Assembly: GCA_023548195.1 (NCBI GenBank)
Contig: JAJHZJ010000336.1
Location: 4,754,704 to 4,818,703, forward strand
Direction of reading: 5' to 3'
DNA: 64,000 nt
Source of the DNA: Bettongia penicillata ogilbyi
Taxonomy: Eukaryota > Chordata > Mammalia > Diprotodontia > Potoroidae
In this document: piece after piece, positions 23,515-36,244 of the stretch
How the letters are laid out: every line of letters begins with the position of its first letter
Position numbering within the stretch: position 1 is the first letter of the stretch
Position numbers and translations under genes: made by a program
Notes under the pieces: model-generated
The model's database searches: none
Seen by the model: the letters and a program-made list of their open reading frames with translations, nothing else
What the model was told of the DNA's origin: nothing

Positions 23515-23648
23515 GAACAGGTAGGTATTGCAATGGCTAGAGTACCAGCCCTGGAGTCAGGATGATCTGAGTTCAAATTCAGCCTCAGACTCTTACTTAC
23601 TTACTGTGTGACCCTGGGTAAGTCATTTAACCTCATTGCTTCTGAAAG
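23515..23648 (+). repeat. Marsupial tRNA-headed SINE
   Basis: GGCTAGAGTACCAGCCC, CTGGAGTCAGGATGATCTG, AGTTCAAATTCAGCCTCAG and ACTGTGTGACCCTGGGTAAG. Confidence 0.85.
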
Positions 23649-25779
23649 AAATGAAATAAAAGTCTTGGCTACTGAGAAGCTTTGGCCATGATACTTGTAC
23701 TTGTCCAAGTGCTCCAATGTACTTGTCTAACTCCCACTCTAGTAAGTTCTGGCTGAACTTAGGGAAGGGAAGAAAGGAAGCAAAGTGATTGCTTAAAGTA
23801 CAGATATTTGTTACTCCTGTCCTATTGCTAAAAAGAACTCACTATGAGTACAGATGGGAAGGGGAGAGTAAGAGGTCATCTCATGGCATGATCGTCACAA
23901 ATGTGTCTGACAGACGCTTTCATTATCTATGAATCATCTCTCTCAGTTGAGTTGAGAGGGGAGGCACAATAATTCAAAGAGATTCAAAATTCAAGGCAAG
24001 TTCTCTAGGTTAAACTAGAGAACTCAGTGTGGAACTCAGTGTGAAAAGTCCTTCCCCTAATATAGATCAGATTAAGTGGAACTAAACTCACCATTTATAA
24101 TCTTAGAAAGCTGCTTGAGGACACAGAGAGCTTGGGGTCACATAACTAGTCAGTGTGATAGAGACAGGATTTGAATCCAGGTCTTCTAGACTCCAAAGTC
24201 CTTGTCCACTATGTTGTCTCTCAATCTGAGGTAAGTTAGGAAAATATCTATTTCAGCTACCATTGTCACTTCTTTCTTCCAGTCTTAAAACCATTCCACC
24301 TCCCTGAAGAGAAACATGGGTCAAGTCCCAAAGGAAAAGTCAAACCTCCCTCCCACCCTGGCATGATGCCAGATTTCTCTGGAGAAGAAAAGAAAAGGTT
24401 TGTTGTATGGACACCGGCAGATCTAGGGCCATTCTCAAATAATACTGTGTAGCTCTTCCTGGAATCTTCTTGAAAGCTACAGTTTGAAGCCTCTGTTATC
24501 CTGTTTTTCTCCTCTTTGTCACAGACTTTCATGTCACTAAGTCAGATCTTTCCAGGAAATAACTGATGTGAAAATGAGCAATTTACAAAATTATTACTAT
24601 GGCATCACAGGTAATCAAAAGTCCCAATAAAGGTTCTGACCAAAATAGGTTTTGGTTTGCTCTCCAGTTTACTAATCTAAGGTTCACTGATCTAGGTCGA
24701 ATCTCCCAAGAGGAAGATCCCATTCAGGCTAGCCTTGGCCCAAGGCTGGAGGCCATTTTCTCAGGGAGAAGCACCATCTAGCCTCCCACTCAGCATTTGC
24801 TCCTAGGATTCTACCCCACTTTGGACTGCCTAGTCTGAGCCTATTGGCACATTTTACAAACAGCATCAAGGTCTTAGCCAGTCAAGAGTTGCCACCCCAG
24901 CCTGGTTGAGTCTTGGTGTCCTCCTGACATCATTCCACATGAGCCCTAGCTAACTATCTGCCCTTCCCTCAGCCCTGGGGACTAGGGGAACATCACCACC
25001 CAGGAGCACGTAACACCAAGGATTAATATAAACAAGTGTTCCCCTCCCCTAAAAGAATGATTCACCTTCAATGTCACAGAGGCACACCTCATTCCATTAG
25101 AGGAGCTCCAGTCTTATGAGAGAGGGGACGGAGTAGGAATGGGATAGTATCCTTACCCCTCATTAGGAGAGATGGTAGATCATGAATCTTCAACTGGATG
25201 GAGGTGCTGGTAGAAGCATTGGAAGCCATGGGGAAGTGTAAATGTTGGGTTGGACAACAAAAATGTGGCAGTGAAGAGAATGGAAGGTAGCAGACAAAAA
25301 GGGTGTCAAAAGGGATGTGGGTAATACAGCCTCTCTGTACCTGGGCAATCTGTTGCCATTTGACAATTGTAAAGCTGTGGGTGGAGAGTATCTGGATTGC
25401 CTACCAGCAAACAGCTGATGGAGAGGTCGAGGAGAAGCTTTCTGTAGAGCTATAGCTAGGAATGTTTAGACTCAGGCAAGTATCACAAGTAGTGCCTGGA
25501 GCAAGTAGCATGAAGATGAGTCTAGAGTGGTCTCCATATTAAGGTCAAGTAGGGATAGAAAAGGGCAGAGGATATGCCCCTGCCCAGTCCACCATCTGGG
25601 AGCTTTCTATTCCAACTAGTTATTTCTATTAACTAGTTGTTCCAGTGTGTGCTTTCTCCACTGCTAAAAGACTCTAAGCACTGTCAGCACCTTCTAAACT
25701 GGTAACTCAAGGCAGTCTCAGTTGTTGCACCATGGTTATGGAGCTGGTTCTCTGTCCACACTGCTGTCTCTCTAGTATA
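23649..25779. other. Gene-free stretch with a MIR relic
   Basis: A MIR core lies at about 24110-24225 (GGGGTCACATAACTAGTC, GATTTGAATCCAGGTC). The rest, including 24.3-25.8 kb, shows no recognised gene; open frames are short. Confidence 0.5.
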
Positions 25780-26210
25780 GATCCTCACTGTCATCTCTAA
25801 CAATTATAATAACCTCCTAACCTAACTTCTGCTTTCTAATTCTCCCCACCTCCAATCTATCACATGCATGCTGTCCAAGGGATAGTCTTTATACACAGCT
25901 CTGATAATGTCACTGCTCTTGGCTCAAAAACCATTGCCTACCAAACACTGTTTATACTTTTTTCCCCAGTATTCAAGGCTCTCTATAATCTTGTACTTCC
26001 CTTTTCCCTTGTACTTTTCCAGCTTCATGCCATACTACTCTCCCACTCTTACCCTACAATTGAGTCAAATTGAACAAGTTGCCATCATTTGGATTCCCTT
26101 TGGGTTGTCTCAGACCTCATACTGCTCCCTCTCCCTAGAAAACTCTTACAAAGAATTCTGCCCAGCAGAGACTACAGGGTCCCCCAGTTTATTTATCTAT
26201 CCTAATTGAC
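25780..26210 (+). repeat. L2 LINE fragment
   Basis: TAACCTCCTAACCTAACTTC, GCTCAAAAACCATTGCC, AGGCTCTCTATAATCTTG and CCTAGAAAACTCTTACAAAG. Weak remains of coding sequence; no intact frame. Confidence 0.6.
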
Positions 26211-26482
26211 TAATATTTCTTTAAATCAATTGACCTGAGTGCCTCAAAGAATCCAATTCCCTTTGACTTGATTTTCCCCAGAACAAACTAGTCCAGCACT
26301 GGATAAACTCAGTACCTTTGTCTGACTCACAGTCCCAGGCTTACTCACAACCAATCAGGAAACCTCAAAGTTAATTATAATCCTCTGGGCTCCAACCTCT
26401 ACTTAAATGCTCAGTGCTTCCACTACTTAACTAGTAGCTCTAGAACAATTTATACAACAGCAGTATTATAAAGAAAACCAGG

Positions 26483-27556
26483 TTTGGCCTCATTTCTAAA
26501 ATACAGAGAGAACTGAGTCAAACTGTACAAGAACACAAGTCATTCCACAATTAATAAACAGACAAAGGATATGAACAGGCAGTTTTCAGAGGAAGAAATC
26601 AAAACTATCTAATTATCTAAAACTAAATATCTAATCAAATGCTCTAAATCACTATTGATTAGAGAGATGCAAATCAAAGCAACTCTGAGATATCACATCA
26701 CATCTATCAGATTGGCTAACATGACAAAACAGGATGATGATAAATGTTGGAGAAGATGTGGGAGAGTTGGAAGACTAATTCATTGTTGGTGGAGCTGTGA
26801 GCTGATCCAACCTTTTCAAAGAGCAATTTGGAACTATGCCCAAAGGGCTACAAAAATGCATACCCTTTGATCCAGTAATATCACTCCTAGGACTGTATCC
26901 CCAAGAGAACCTAAAATGGGAAAGGGTCCCACATGTACAAAAATATTTATAGCAGCACTATTTGTGGTGGCCAAAAACTGAAAATCAAGGGGATGCCCAT
27001 CTATTGGGGAATGGCTGAATAAACTGCGATATATGAATGTGATGGAATACTATTGTTCTATAAGAAATGATGAACAGGAAGACTTCAGAGAGGCCTGGAA
27101 AGACTTATATGAACTGATGCTGAGCGAAAGTAGCAGAACCAGGAGAACTTGGTACCCAGCACCAACCACAGTGTGTGAGGAGTTTTTCTGGTAGACTTAG
27201 AACTTCATTGCAATGCAAGGACTTAAAAAATTCCCAATGGTCTCAATGCAAAATGCCTTCCACATTCAGAGAAAGAACTATGGAATTCAATCATAGAACG
27301 CTGCAGATCAATTTCTTTTGTATTACATTTTGTTTTGTTTTTTAATTTCTCCCATTCATTGTAACTCTTCTATGCAACATGACTAAGGAGAAAATGTATT
27401 TAATAGGATTGTATGTGTAGAACCTATATAAGATTGTACACCATCTCAGAGAGGGAGGGGGAAACAAGGGAGAGGAAGGGGAAAAAAGTCAAAGTTATAT
27501 GGAAGTGATTGTATAACACTGAAAACAAATAAAATAATTTAATAAAAAAAGAAACA
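26483..27556 (+). mobile_element. 5'-truncated L1 LINE with target-site duplication
   Basis: About 1.07 kb covering the end of ORF2 and the 3' UTR. Decayed ORF2 text includes NKQTKDMNRQFSEEE. The 3' UTR has CCCACATGTACAAAAATAT, GCACTATTTGTGGTGGCC and GGGGATGCCCATCTATTG, and the element ends in an A-rich tail. AAAGAAAACCAG flanks both sides (26470-26481 and 27557-27568), as expected for target-primed insertion. Multiple stops make it non-functional. Confidence 0.9.
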
Positions 27557-27611
27557 AAGAAAACCAGCTTTGAAAGATTAGAACTCTGATTAGCACATTG
27601 ACAAACCATGA

Positions 27612-27832
27612 TGCTAGATCAGAAGTGCCAAACAGATGGCCCACTCAAGTGCAGTGGGAACCAGATTAATGAATTGGGAAATACTTTAACCAAATAAATA
27701 AAAATACAAGAAAATATATATAATGTCACATTTTAAAACTAAGTCAATATATGTGGCCCTCAGGGATCCATCTGTATGAATTAGTGGATCCTGTTCATAT
27801 CTGAGTTTGACATGACTGGTCTAGAGGAATGG
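27612..27832 (+). mobile_element. hAT-type non-autonomous DNA transposon (second copy)
   Basis: Begins CAGAAGTGCCAAACAG, ends TGAGTTTGACATGACTGG, and has GAATTGGGAAATACTTTAAC and CAAATAAATAAAAATAC inside. Same family as 17.13 kb, more diverged at the ends. Confidence 0.65.
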
Positions 27833-29224
27833 AGATGAAGTGTGCTGTCCATCTCTTGACAGAGAAGTGATGGATTTGAGATTCAGAAAAAGACATATTT
27901 TTCAATCATAGCCAATGTGGAAATTGGCTTAGCATGATGACGCTAGACTTAAGATTTTCTTTTTTTAATTTTCAATGAGAGTAGGTAGGTGGAAGGAAGA
28001 GAAAACAAATATCTATTTATTGAGAAGATAAGATTTGTTTAAAAGATTAAATTTTTCAAAAGAGAGCATGACTGTGTTACACATACAAGTAGGATAGCTT
28101 TAAAAATAACAGGTATATTTGGAGAGAGAAGTTGGATATGGTAGAGATTGGTGGATTCATATGCAATCATATTTCTTCTGTTTGCCTTTCTAGGTGGAAA
28201 TGCTATATTTTGGTGCTTGTTAAGTAGAATAAAAAAAATCAAATTTAAAAAAGAGAGAACTTGCCATCCCAGAGTGAAGACTTTTGTATTAGAATATGTG
28301 TGACCAAATGTGTGAATATGAATGTAATAAGGAGAATGAGGAACTGTGTGTGAGACAATAAAGGGTGGGAAGAAAACTTGGAAAATGAGTCAGGTGGAAC
28401 CATGTTGATTGTATGCGCAGCTTTTTATTGTCTGCAAGGACTTTACTAGGCCAGTAGGGTTGACTAGTTTCTCTGAATAGGTGTTTGCCATGGATTCCTC
28501 CCTCATGTCTACCTAATTGTCCCCCTTTACACACACTTCCAACTACATACACCTGCTCCCTACTCAGCTTTGGGCAGGTCAGTACTTGGTAGCTCTTTGC
28601 CCTAGGCCAGGGATTGGCTAATCCATTCTATACTCTCAGGGACTGGGATGAAATAGGGTGGGGTGGCATGGAATGGGATAGGGTGGAGTAGGGGGAGGGA
28701 GTGCTAAGAGCAAAAGAGCTAATTATACAATGACTGTTAATATTTTTGAAGCTCCAAGGTTGCCAACCTTCCAAGAAGAAATGAGTCTGAGAGACTTTCA
28801 ATTTTGGGGAGAAGTCAGTCAGATGGGTGGAAGCCAACAAAACCCAGCCTAATCTGTGGATCTCCCTATTCTATCTTCCCAATTTCCTAATCCCATCCTG
28901 ATGCAGAAGAGTCTATGGCCAGAGGTAAGAATGAGTATTAATGATCAGTTAGGAAAAGTAGCCCTTGAAGGGTAGGTCTAAGGCCAATAACACTGTGATC
29001 TCATTTCTCTAACATTTTGTCTCACATTTAGTGAATACTACCATAAGCCTAGAAGGGGAAAAGTCAGGCAGGAATTAGCAAAATCCATAGAAAAGAGAAG
29101 ACAGGGATTTTGCTTTAGTGACAGAGTAGCAATTGATTATTATGTATTCTTATTATACATATAAAGCAATAGTTTATAGATTTGTACATTGTTAGAGTAA
29201 GAAAGAACCTTTAGTGACTATCTT
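27833..29224. other. No gene seen
   Basis: AT-rich sequence with scattered short frames. No recognised repeat or domain. Confidence 0.45.
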
Positions 29225-29318
29225 GTTTGTTTGAGAAGAAAATGGCAAATGACTCCAGTACCTTTGCCAAGTAAACTCTAAGGGTCAGACAAGACAGAAA
29301 TGACTGGCCATCAACAAA
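29225..29318 (+). repeat. 3' part of the marsupial SINE
   Basis: GAAGAAAATGGCAAATGACTC, CAGTACCTTTGCCAAG, AGGGTCAGACAAGACAG: the SINE's distal end, also seen near 39.10 kb. Confidence 0.7.
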
Positions 29319-29379
29319 AATCTTTTCTTAGTCCCAATTAGCTACAGTCTTCTTCAACAGCCTTCCTGATTCCCCTACT

Positions 29380-29565
29380 GGGGGCCATTGCCAGTTAATT
29401 TGACTCATGTCTTGCCATTGGATTCCAATAACTTTGAAGGAGAGAGTGAGGCTGATGACTGCACAGCTCTGTCTCCCTTAAATCCAATTCACTTGCAAGT
29501 CAAGAGATTATCTTCCCAAGGCCACTGGTCCTCTTTGAGAACAAAGGACAAACAATGATTCCCTG
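29380..29565 (+). repeat. SINE copy
   Basis: GTCTTGCCATTGGATTCC, CTGCACAGCTCTGTCTCCC, TTCACTTGCAAGTCAAG, and CTTTGAGAACAAAGGAC with ACAAACAATG; same family as 3.72 kb. Confidence 0.65.
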
Positions 29566-30134
29566 TCCTTCCACCAGAATAAAGGTTCAGTAATGCTTTG
29601 GAGCCATTTCTCTCGTTCTTTGGTGCCGAGGACCAGCTGGGCCAAGTTAGGGATTTAGGAGACTGTGAGAAGTGTATGGGATTGCTCATTTCTCAAGGAT
29701 GGTGGAGGTGACCTTCAGAGCTTTCCAGGGGAAAAGAAAGCAACAACCAAGACTGATTATTTCAAATATGTGGCCCCACGAACTCTATCCCCTTCCATAG
29801 CCTCACTCTCTCATTTCTTCTTACCACCCCTGGCATCACTGGTGTAGGGATAGATGGGAAAAGACATGTTTTCATCTCATAGAAATATTGCTCCCTCTTC
29901 TTTGATTCTGTGTCTATGCTCATATCTTTTATCTGTTTGTTAAATATATGTTTAATTTTTTTTTTGCCTTTGCTTTTTAAAAATCATCTTGCTAAATGCG
30001 GGGAGGAGGGAGTGATGTGCATCACTGTGAAGGGATGATGTCATCACCTACAAGGGAGGCCTTCTCTAAGAAGGCCAGGCCTACAGGGGAGTTTCAGAGA
30101 AAGGCTAGGGGTAGAGTTGGGAGTGGTTTTTTGG
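29566..30134. other. No gene seen
   Basis: Short frames only. Confidence 0.45.
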
Positions 30135-30346
30135 TTGGGTTTTTTGTTGCTGCTGTTGTGTCTGACTCTTCACTGCCATTACTTCTCCAACTCATTTTAC
30201 AAATGAGGAAACTGAAGGAAACAGAATTAAGTGACTTGCCCAGGGTCACATAGCTAATAAGGTCTGAGGTCAGATTTTAACTCAGGAAGATGAGTCTTCC
30301 TGACTCCAGGCTCAGCATTCTATGCATTATACCACTTAGCTGCCCT
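30135..30346 (-). repeat. Marsupial SINE, antisense
   Basis: The + strand shows the reverse complement of the SINE: GTTGTGTCTGACTCTTC, ACAAATGAGGAAACTGAAGG, GACTTGCCCAGGGTCACATAG, TCCTGACTCCAGGCTC and ATACCACTTAGCTGCC. Full length or nearly so. Confidence 0.85.
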
Positions 30347-30660
30347 CCCTAGCATGGCACTTAATAAATGCTCTATTTATCAATTATCTATCTATCTAAC
30401 AAAGATTCTGCAACTGGAATGTCCCTTGGGCCCTATCCCTTCTGTCTCTGGGTATAAATTGGGTGGGTAGGTGAGTAACTTCAGGACATCTTGTGGCAAA
30501 ATACATATAGTTAACCCCTAAAGACAACTTCTACTTCAGGCTTTAGGTAGAGCCAGTGACTTCTGGTAAATATTTAACAACATGTTCTGGGCAGAGAGTG
30601 GGGGTGTGGGGTGGGGCAGGGCAGGGAATGTATACACAACACACTTTTGATTTTAATATG

Positions 30661-30676
30661 CATTATGAACATTATT
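30661..30676. repeat. Target-site duplication, left copy
   Basis: CATTATGAACATTATT, identical to 34173-34188, bracketing the L1-derived element. Confidence 0.9.
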
Positions 30677-33600
30677 TTTTTAAATTAAATTATTTTGTTT
30701 TCATTGTTCAGCAATCACTTATCTTAGATTTTTTACCCTCTCTCCCTGAGTTGGTGTACAATTTTATATAGGTTCTACACATACATTCCTGTTAAATACA
30801 CTTTCACCTTAGTCAAGTTGCATAGAAGAATTAAAATGAATGGGAGAAGCCATAAAACAAAACAAAACATAATACAAAAGAAAATGATGTGCTTCTATCT
30901 GCGATCCAATTCCATAATTCTTTCTCTGGATGTAGAAGGCATTTTGCCTCAAGAATCCATTGGAAATTTTTTAAGTCCTTGCATTACAATGAAGTACTAA
31001 GTCTACCAGAAAAAGTCCTCACAAACTGTGGTTGGTGCTGTGTACAAAGTTCTCCTGACACTGCTCCTTTCACTCAGCATCAGTTCATAAAAGTCTTTCC
31101 AGGTCTCTCTGAAGCCTTTCTGTTCATCGTTTTTCATAGAAAAATAGTATTCCATTACATTCATATATCACAACTTGTTCAGCCATTCCCCAATAGATGG
31201 GCATCCCCTTGATTTCCAGTTCTTGGCCACCACAAAGAGTGCTGCTATATATATTTTTGTACATGTGGGACCTTTCCCATTTTTATGATCTCTTGAGGAT
31301 ATAGTCCTAGAAGCAGTGTTACTGGGTCAAAGGATATGCACATTTTTGTGCCCCTTCTACCATTCAATTTTCTCCAGAGATCTATCATATCTACCTTATC
31401 CAGAATTTTATTCACCTCCTTAACTTCTTTCTTGTTTATTTTTAGGTTAGATTTATCAAGTTCAGAGAGAGGGAGATTGAGGTCCCCCACTAGTATAGCT
31501 TTGTTGTCTATTTCTTCCTGTAACTCCTTTAACTTCTCCTCTAAGAATCTGGATGCTGTACCACTTGGAGCATATATGTTTAGTAATGAAATTGCTTCCT
31601 TGTCTATGGTGCCTTTTAGCAGGATATAATTTCTGTCCTTATCTCTTTTGATTAGATCTATTTCTGCTTTTGCTTTGTCTGACATTAGGATTGCTACCCC
31701 TGCTTTTTTTACATCAGCTGAAGCACAAAATGTTCTGCTACAACCTTGTACCTTTACTCTGTGTGTATGCCCTCATTTCAGATTTGTTTCTTGTAAACAA
31801 CATATTGTTGGATTATGGTTTTTAATCCATTCTGCTATCCATCTCTGTTTTATGGAAGTGTTCATTCCATTCACATTCACAGTTATGATTACTATCTGTG
31901 TCTTTCCCTCCATCCCTTTTCCCCCCATTTATGCTTTTAGTTCTCCCTTCTTTCTTCCCCTCCACAATAGCATTTTAATTTTTGACCACTGCCTCCCTCA
32001 GTCTTCCTGCTCTTCTTTCATGCCCCCTCCCTTTTAATCCTCCTTTCCGTTACTACTTCTTCCCTCCTTTTTAGCCTCCCTCCCTTTTCTTTCCCATTTC
32101 CCCTTCCACTGCCTATAGAGTTAGTTGTATTTTTATACAACTAAATTTCTATACAGTTTGCTGTTCCTCTTTGAACACAAGCAGATGAGAGTAACTCTCA
32201 AACAATGCTCATCTCCCTCTTCTGTAATATATTTTTGTGCCTCTTCCTGTGATGTAATTTATCTTTTCTGACTCCTTTTCACATCTCCCATTACAATCCC
32301 TTCACACTCTTAAATCACATTTTTATCATGACATCATTTACTTTATACCATTCCCTCTATCTATGTATATCCCCTTTATATATCATAATAAATATACAAT
32401 TCTCAAGATTAACAAGTATCATCTTCCCTTACAGGGATGTAAATAGTTTGCCCATATTGAATAATGAGGTTTTTTTCCCCTGTTTACCTTTTTATGCCTC
32501 TCTTGAGACCTGCATTTGAAGATCAAATTTTCTATTGAGCTCTGGCCTTTTCATCAGGAATGTTTGGAAATCCTTTATTTCATTTAAAGTTCATCTTCTT
32601 GCCTAAAATACCATGCTCAACTTTGCTGGGTAATTGGTCCTTGGTTGTAGTCCTAGCTCCTTTGTCTTACAGAATATCTTATTCCAATCCCTCCAATCTT
32701 TTAATATAGAAGCTGCAAGGTCCTATGTGATCCTGACTGTAGCTTCTTGATATTTGAATGGTTTCTTTCTGGCTGCCTACAGTATTTTCTCCTTCACTTG
32801 ATATTTCTGGAATTTGGCAACAATATTCCTTGGTGTTTTTAGTTTGGGATCCCTTTTAGGAAGTGTACAGTGGATTCCTTTGATGACTATTTTGCCCCCT
32901 GGATCTAGAACTTCTGGGCAATTTTCCTTGATGATTTCTTGGAAGATATTTTCCAGGCTCTTTTTTCATTGTGGCTTTCGGGTAGACCAATAATCCTTCG
33001 ATTTTTCTCTCCTGGATTTATTTTCCAGGTCAGTTGTTTTTCCAATTAGATAGTTTACATTTTCTTATATTCTTTCATTCTTTAGAATCTACTTGATTGA
33101 TTCTTGTTGTCTCATAGAGTCATTAGCTTCTACTTGCCTGATTCTAATTTTTATCAAATTACTTTCTTCAGTTAACTTTCACATCTCCTTTTCCATCTGT
33201 CCAACTGTTCCTTTTAAGGAGTTATTTTCTATGGTTAGGTTTTGTACATCCTTTTCCATTTGTTCAATTTTCCTTTTAAATTCTTCTGTGATTTCTTTTC
33301 ATCTTTTAAAAATCCTTGGTCAATTTTTCTTCTATTTCTCTAATTTGGCTTTTATAATCTTTTCTGAGCTCTTCCAAGAATGCTCTTTGTGCTTCAGACC
33401 AGTTCATATTCCCTTCTGAAGTTTCAGATGTGAGTATAGTCACCATGCTGATGTCTTTGGTATTTGTGTTTTGGTCCTTGTCCCCACAAAAAGATTCTTT
33501 GGTCTTTTCTTTTCTACTTTGCTTCTTACTCATGATGATCACCATTTTCCTGGCAATTAAGGTAGATCTCTGTGTCTGAGGCACAGGGAGCTCTGTCCCA

Positions 33601-34172
33601 CAGTTCTTGTGAGTAAAACTTGAGGCTTTGTGTGTTGTGGCCTCTGGTTCTTTCAACTGGAAGCTAAAATGCTGCAGCTTACCTAGTGATGAATTGGCTG
33701 GTGTTGGAAAGCAGAGGCCAGGTTAAGTCTTTCTGGGTTTCCCTGAAGTTACCCTGGAGCTAGCTGTGTTAAGTACAGAGGGATGGTCTGACCACAGGAA
33801 GTCTTCTCTCCTGAGCTAGATCATAGGCAAGCTGATTGGTTGGTGAGCCTGTCTGCACCCCCTGGGGTGCTGAGGCACACCTAAGGTCCTGGTGTTGGTG
33901 GTTGTGGACTTCACTCCCTTGAGCCTCAGGATCTTCTTCCAGTTTGCTGAGGTGGGGCTGTCTGGGACAGTTCTGATTCTGCAGTGTTCCCCTTCAGCCA
34001 CAGCAAGAGGGACCCTCCTTAGTGATTTTCCTAGCCTCACGGGCTGAGACTGTTTACCCCTTCAGCTGCTCCCATTGTTCCAGGCTTTTTCCTCTCTGGG
34101 CTCTTCAAGTCAACAAAAGTAGGGATATAACAATTACTGATCATTCTGCCATCTTGACTCCTAGAAATCCCC
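30677..34172 (-). mobile_element. Full-length L1-derived element lacking reverse transcriptase (HAL1-like)
   Basis: A 3.5-kb non-LTR element in antisense orientation, exactly flanked by a 16-bp duplication. Read 5' to 3' on the minus strand: a 5' UTR starting near GGGATTTCTAGGAGTC with AAGATGGCAGAATGATC; an ORF1 N-terminal/coiled-coil part around 33.3-33.6 kb (WSEAQRAFLEELRKDYKSQI); decayed ORF1 C-terminal text at 32.6-33.0 kb; a purine-rich inter-ORF spacer at 31.9-32.2 kb; the start of ORF2 endonuclease at 31.37-31.69 kb (LLNIYAPSGTASRFLEEKL, AILVGDLNLPLSELDKSN); then an abrupt jump at about 31.36 kb to the L1 3' end (KMCISFDPVTLL, then 3' UTR). The reverse transcriptase region is absent. 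That composition fits half-L1 (HAL1) elements or an internally deleted L1. Stops and frameshifts break ORF1. Confidence 0.85.
31355..31685 (-). pseudogene. Truncated L1 ORF2 endonuclease segment
   Basis: Part of a 146-codon open frame inside the L1-derived element. It matches the middle of the L1 apurinic/apyrimidinic-type endonuclease (IYAPSG, VGDLNLPLS), then runs through the deletion junction into 3'-end sequence read in frame (the open frame goes on to 31245). Catalytic residues beyond this segment are missing. Confidence 0.8.
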
Positions 34173-34188
34173 CATTATGAACATTATT
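34173..34188. repeat. Target-site duplication, right copy
   Basis: CATTATGAACATTATT, identical to 30661-30676. Confidence 0.9.
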
Positions 34189-34529
34189 AATATTTTCTCC
34201 ATCACTTTCTTAAGTCTAAGCAATCTACAATATAATAAATCAAGCACTAATTTGTAGCATTTGCAGATTTCTCATGTGTAAGTGCACACACTGAAAATTT
34301 AACAATCAGCTTGCCTAGTACAAGCTCTAGCACATCTCACTTTTCTACTCCTATTTGTCTCAGACTTCATTTGCAAGAAGTTAGAGGAATATCATCTTTT
34401 TGAGCCTTCTTTCTTACCTTGACACATCAAAATCTGAAATCCTCATTGAGATATTGAACTGATGAGGTAGTGGGAAGTTTTCCCTGGAAATGAGATTCTT
34501 AACCTGGAGTCTGTTAACTTTAAAATATG

Positions 34530-34560
<31 letters not shown>

Positions 34561-34569
34561 ACACACACT
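34530..34569. repeat. (CA)n microsatellite
   Basis: About 40 bp of CA with one T interruption. Confidence 0.95.
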
Positions 34570-35075
34570 ATTTCAGTATAACTGGATTATTTTGTAAATA
34601 TATGTATTATATTTTTGTATTTAAAAGCATTTATTCTAAGAATAATTCCATAGGCTTCACTGGATTGCCAAAGGGGTCCACAACAGAAAAAAAGGGTTCA
34701 AGGGCCCAACCCTAAACCTATAGCTCTGGGATGCAGCATACAATGTTAGCTTCAATTCTGTTTAGGTTGACTTTGCATAAATGCTTTCCTTTGTCACAAT
34801 ACAGGTATGGAAATTTGAACCAATACTCATATTGGGATGGATAGCAGTTACAGTGTTGTAAAAAAAAAATGTAACTACAAAACTTTTTAAAGGAAAAAAA
34901 TACTTCCCCTTGCTCCAACTCATGGTACAAGGCACACCTCCATCAGCTGTTCCAAGGAGGAAGGAATCAGGTACCTCATGTAGCATGTTCCTGACACTAC
35001 ACCCAATAAATCTGTGTATGTGCCTCTCTTTCCCTCTCTGTCTCAGTGTCTCTTTCTGTCTCTGTCTCATGTTAC

Positions 35076-35087
35076 ACTCTCTCTCTC

Positions 35088-35157
<70 letters not shown>

Positions 35158-35172
35158 ACACACACACACACA
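35076..35172. repeat. Compound (CT)n(CA)n microsatellite
   Basis: About 55 bp of CT followed by about 40 bp of CA, with single interruptions. Confidence 0.95.
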
Positions 35173-36244
35173 GCCTGCTCTTGCTGACTTTCAGAGATCT
35201 ACCGCGACTGCATATACCTCTTTTCCATACAATTAGAAAGTGGTGTCCTCAGGCTCCAGATAAAATCCTCCGAGTTTTCTCTTGTGATCAGTCTTTGGTT
35301 TCCAAACCTTTCAGCTTCTCTTTATCCAATTTCCGTATGTTTCCGGCGTCATCTGAACGAACCTCTTAGCTTGGAAGCTGGATTTGAGTAGCCTAGGGGA
35401 CCAAGCATCTACCTGGACTCTACAAGAGAACTGGCAAACAGGTTTAGCTTAGAACTCCTGCAGCCCTGAGGAACAACCTTTCTAACAGTACCCGAAAAGA
35501 GAGAAACTTACCCCTCCCTATGCTCGAGCCCGACTTCTTTGGGTTCCTCCTTTACTCAAAGTTTCCTGGACTAAGGGGGCAATTGTGTTGTAGTTGGCAC
35601 TCAGAAGCATTTCCTGTCATTTGTTTTTACCCATCTTCCTCCCAAAGGAGAATCTAAACCTTGTAAATTGCCAGATTCCTTCCTTTGACCTGAGTTAGAA
35701 ACCCCGCTATCTAAGTCCGGACCCCACATTAATATCCGCTGTTCGGAAGTCGTTTCCACTTCTCTGGCCATTTCAATCCCTTCTAAATAGGAATATTTGC
35801 ACCACTTGCCCCCCAGGATTTGGATGAGGATAGTGCTTTGTAAAATAGCAAGTGCTTCCTACATGCAAGCTATCGCTGTTAACAAGTCCCATCGCAACAG
35901 TCTGTCTGCCTGCTCCAGTCCGAGTTTTCTGATCACCCAGCCGGGAGATAGAACCTTTTTCCAATTTACTTTTTTCTCTCGCCTCCCTAACCCCTACACT
36001 CCCCTCCACCCCCACTCCACGTGCTTGCGCCTGTTAACACAGTGGATACCTTAAACCCAAGAAAGGGTTGGATCCATCCATCTTTGCTGGACAGCTCTAT
36101 ATGTACCCACCCCCACCCCCACCCATCCCCTCTGCTTTTTCTGAGCCTGTCCAAGGTTCGGAGGGGTTGCCGTCTCCACCTTGCAAATGACGCTTTCTTT
36201 TTGGAGACCTGTTAAGCATGTACGGATCTCCAGTTCGCTACTAC
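35173..36244. other. No gene seen; mixed-GC unique sequence
   Basis: CG dinucleotides are commoner here than in the repeats on either side (for example at 35.32-35.55 and 35.70-35.90 kb). No interspersed repeat or coding exon is recognised. Confidence 0.4.

Noticed and set aside
35046..35369. Ser/Leu and Thr/His repeat frames
   Set aside because: Translation of the (CT)n(CA)n microsatellite.
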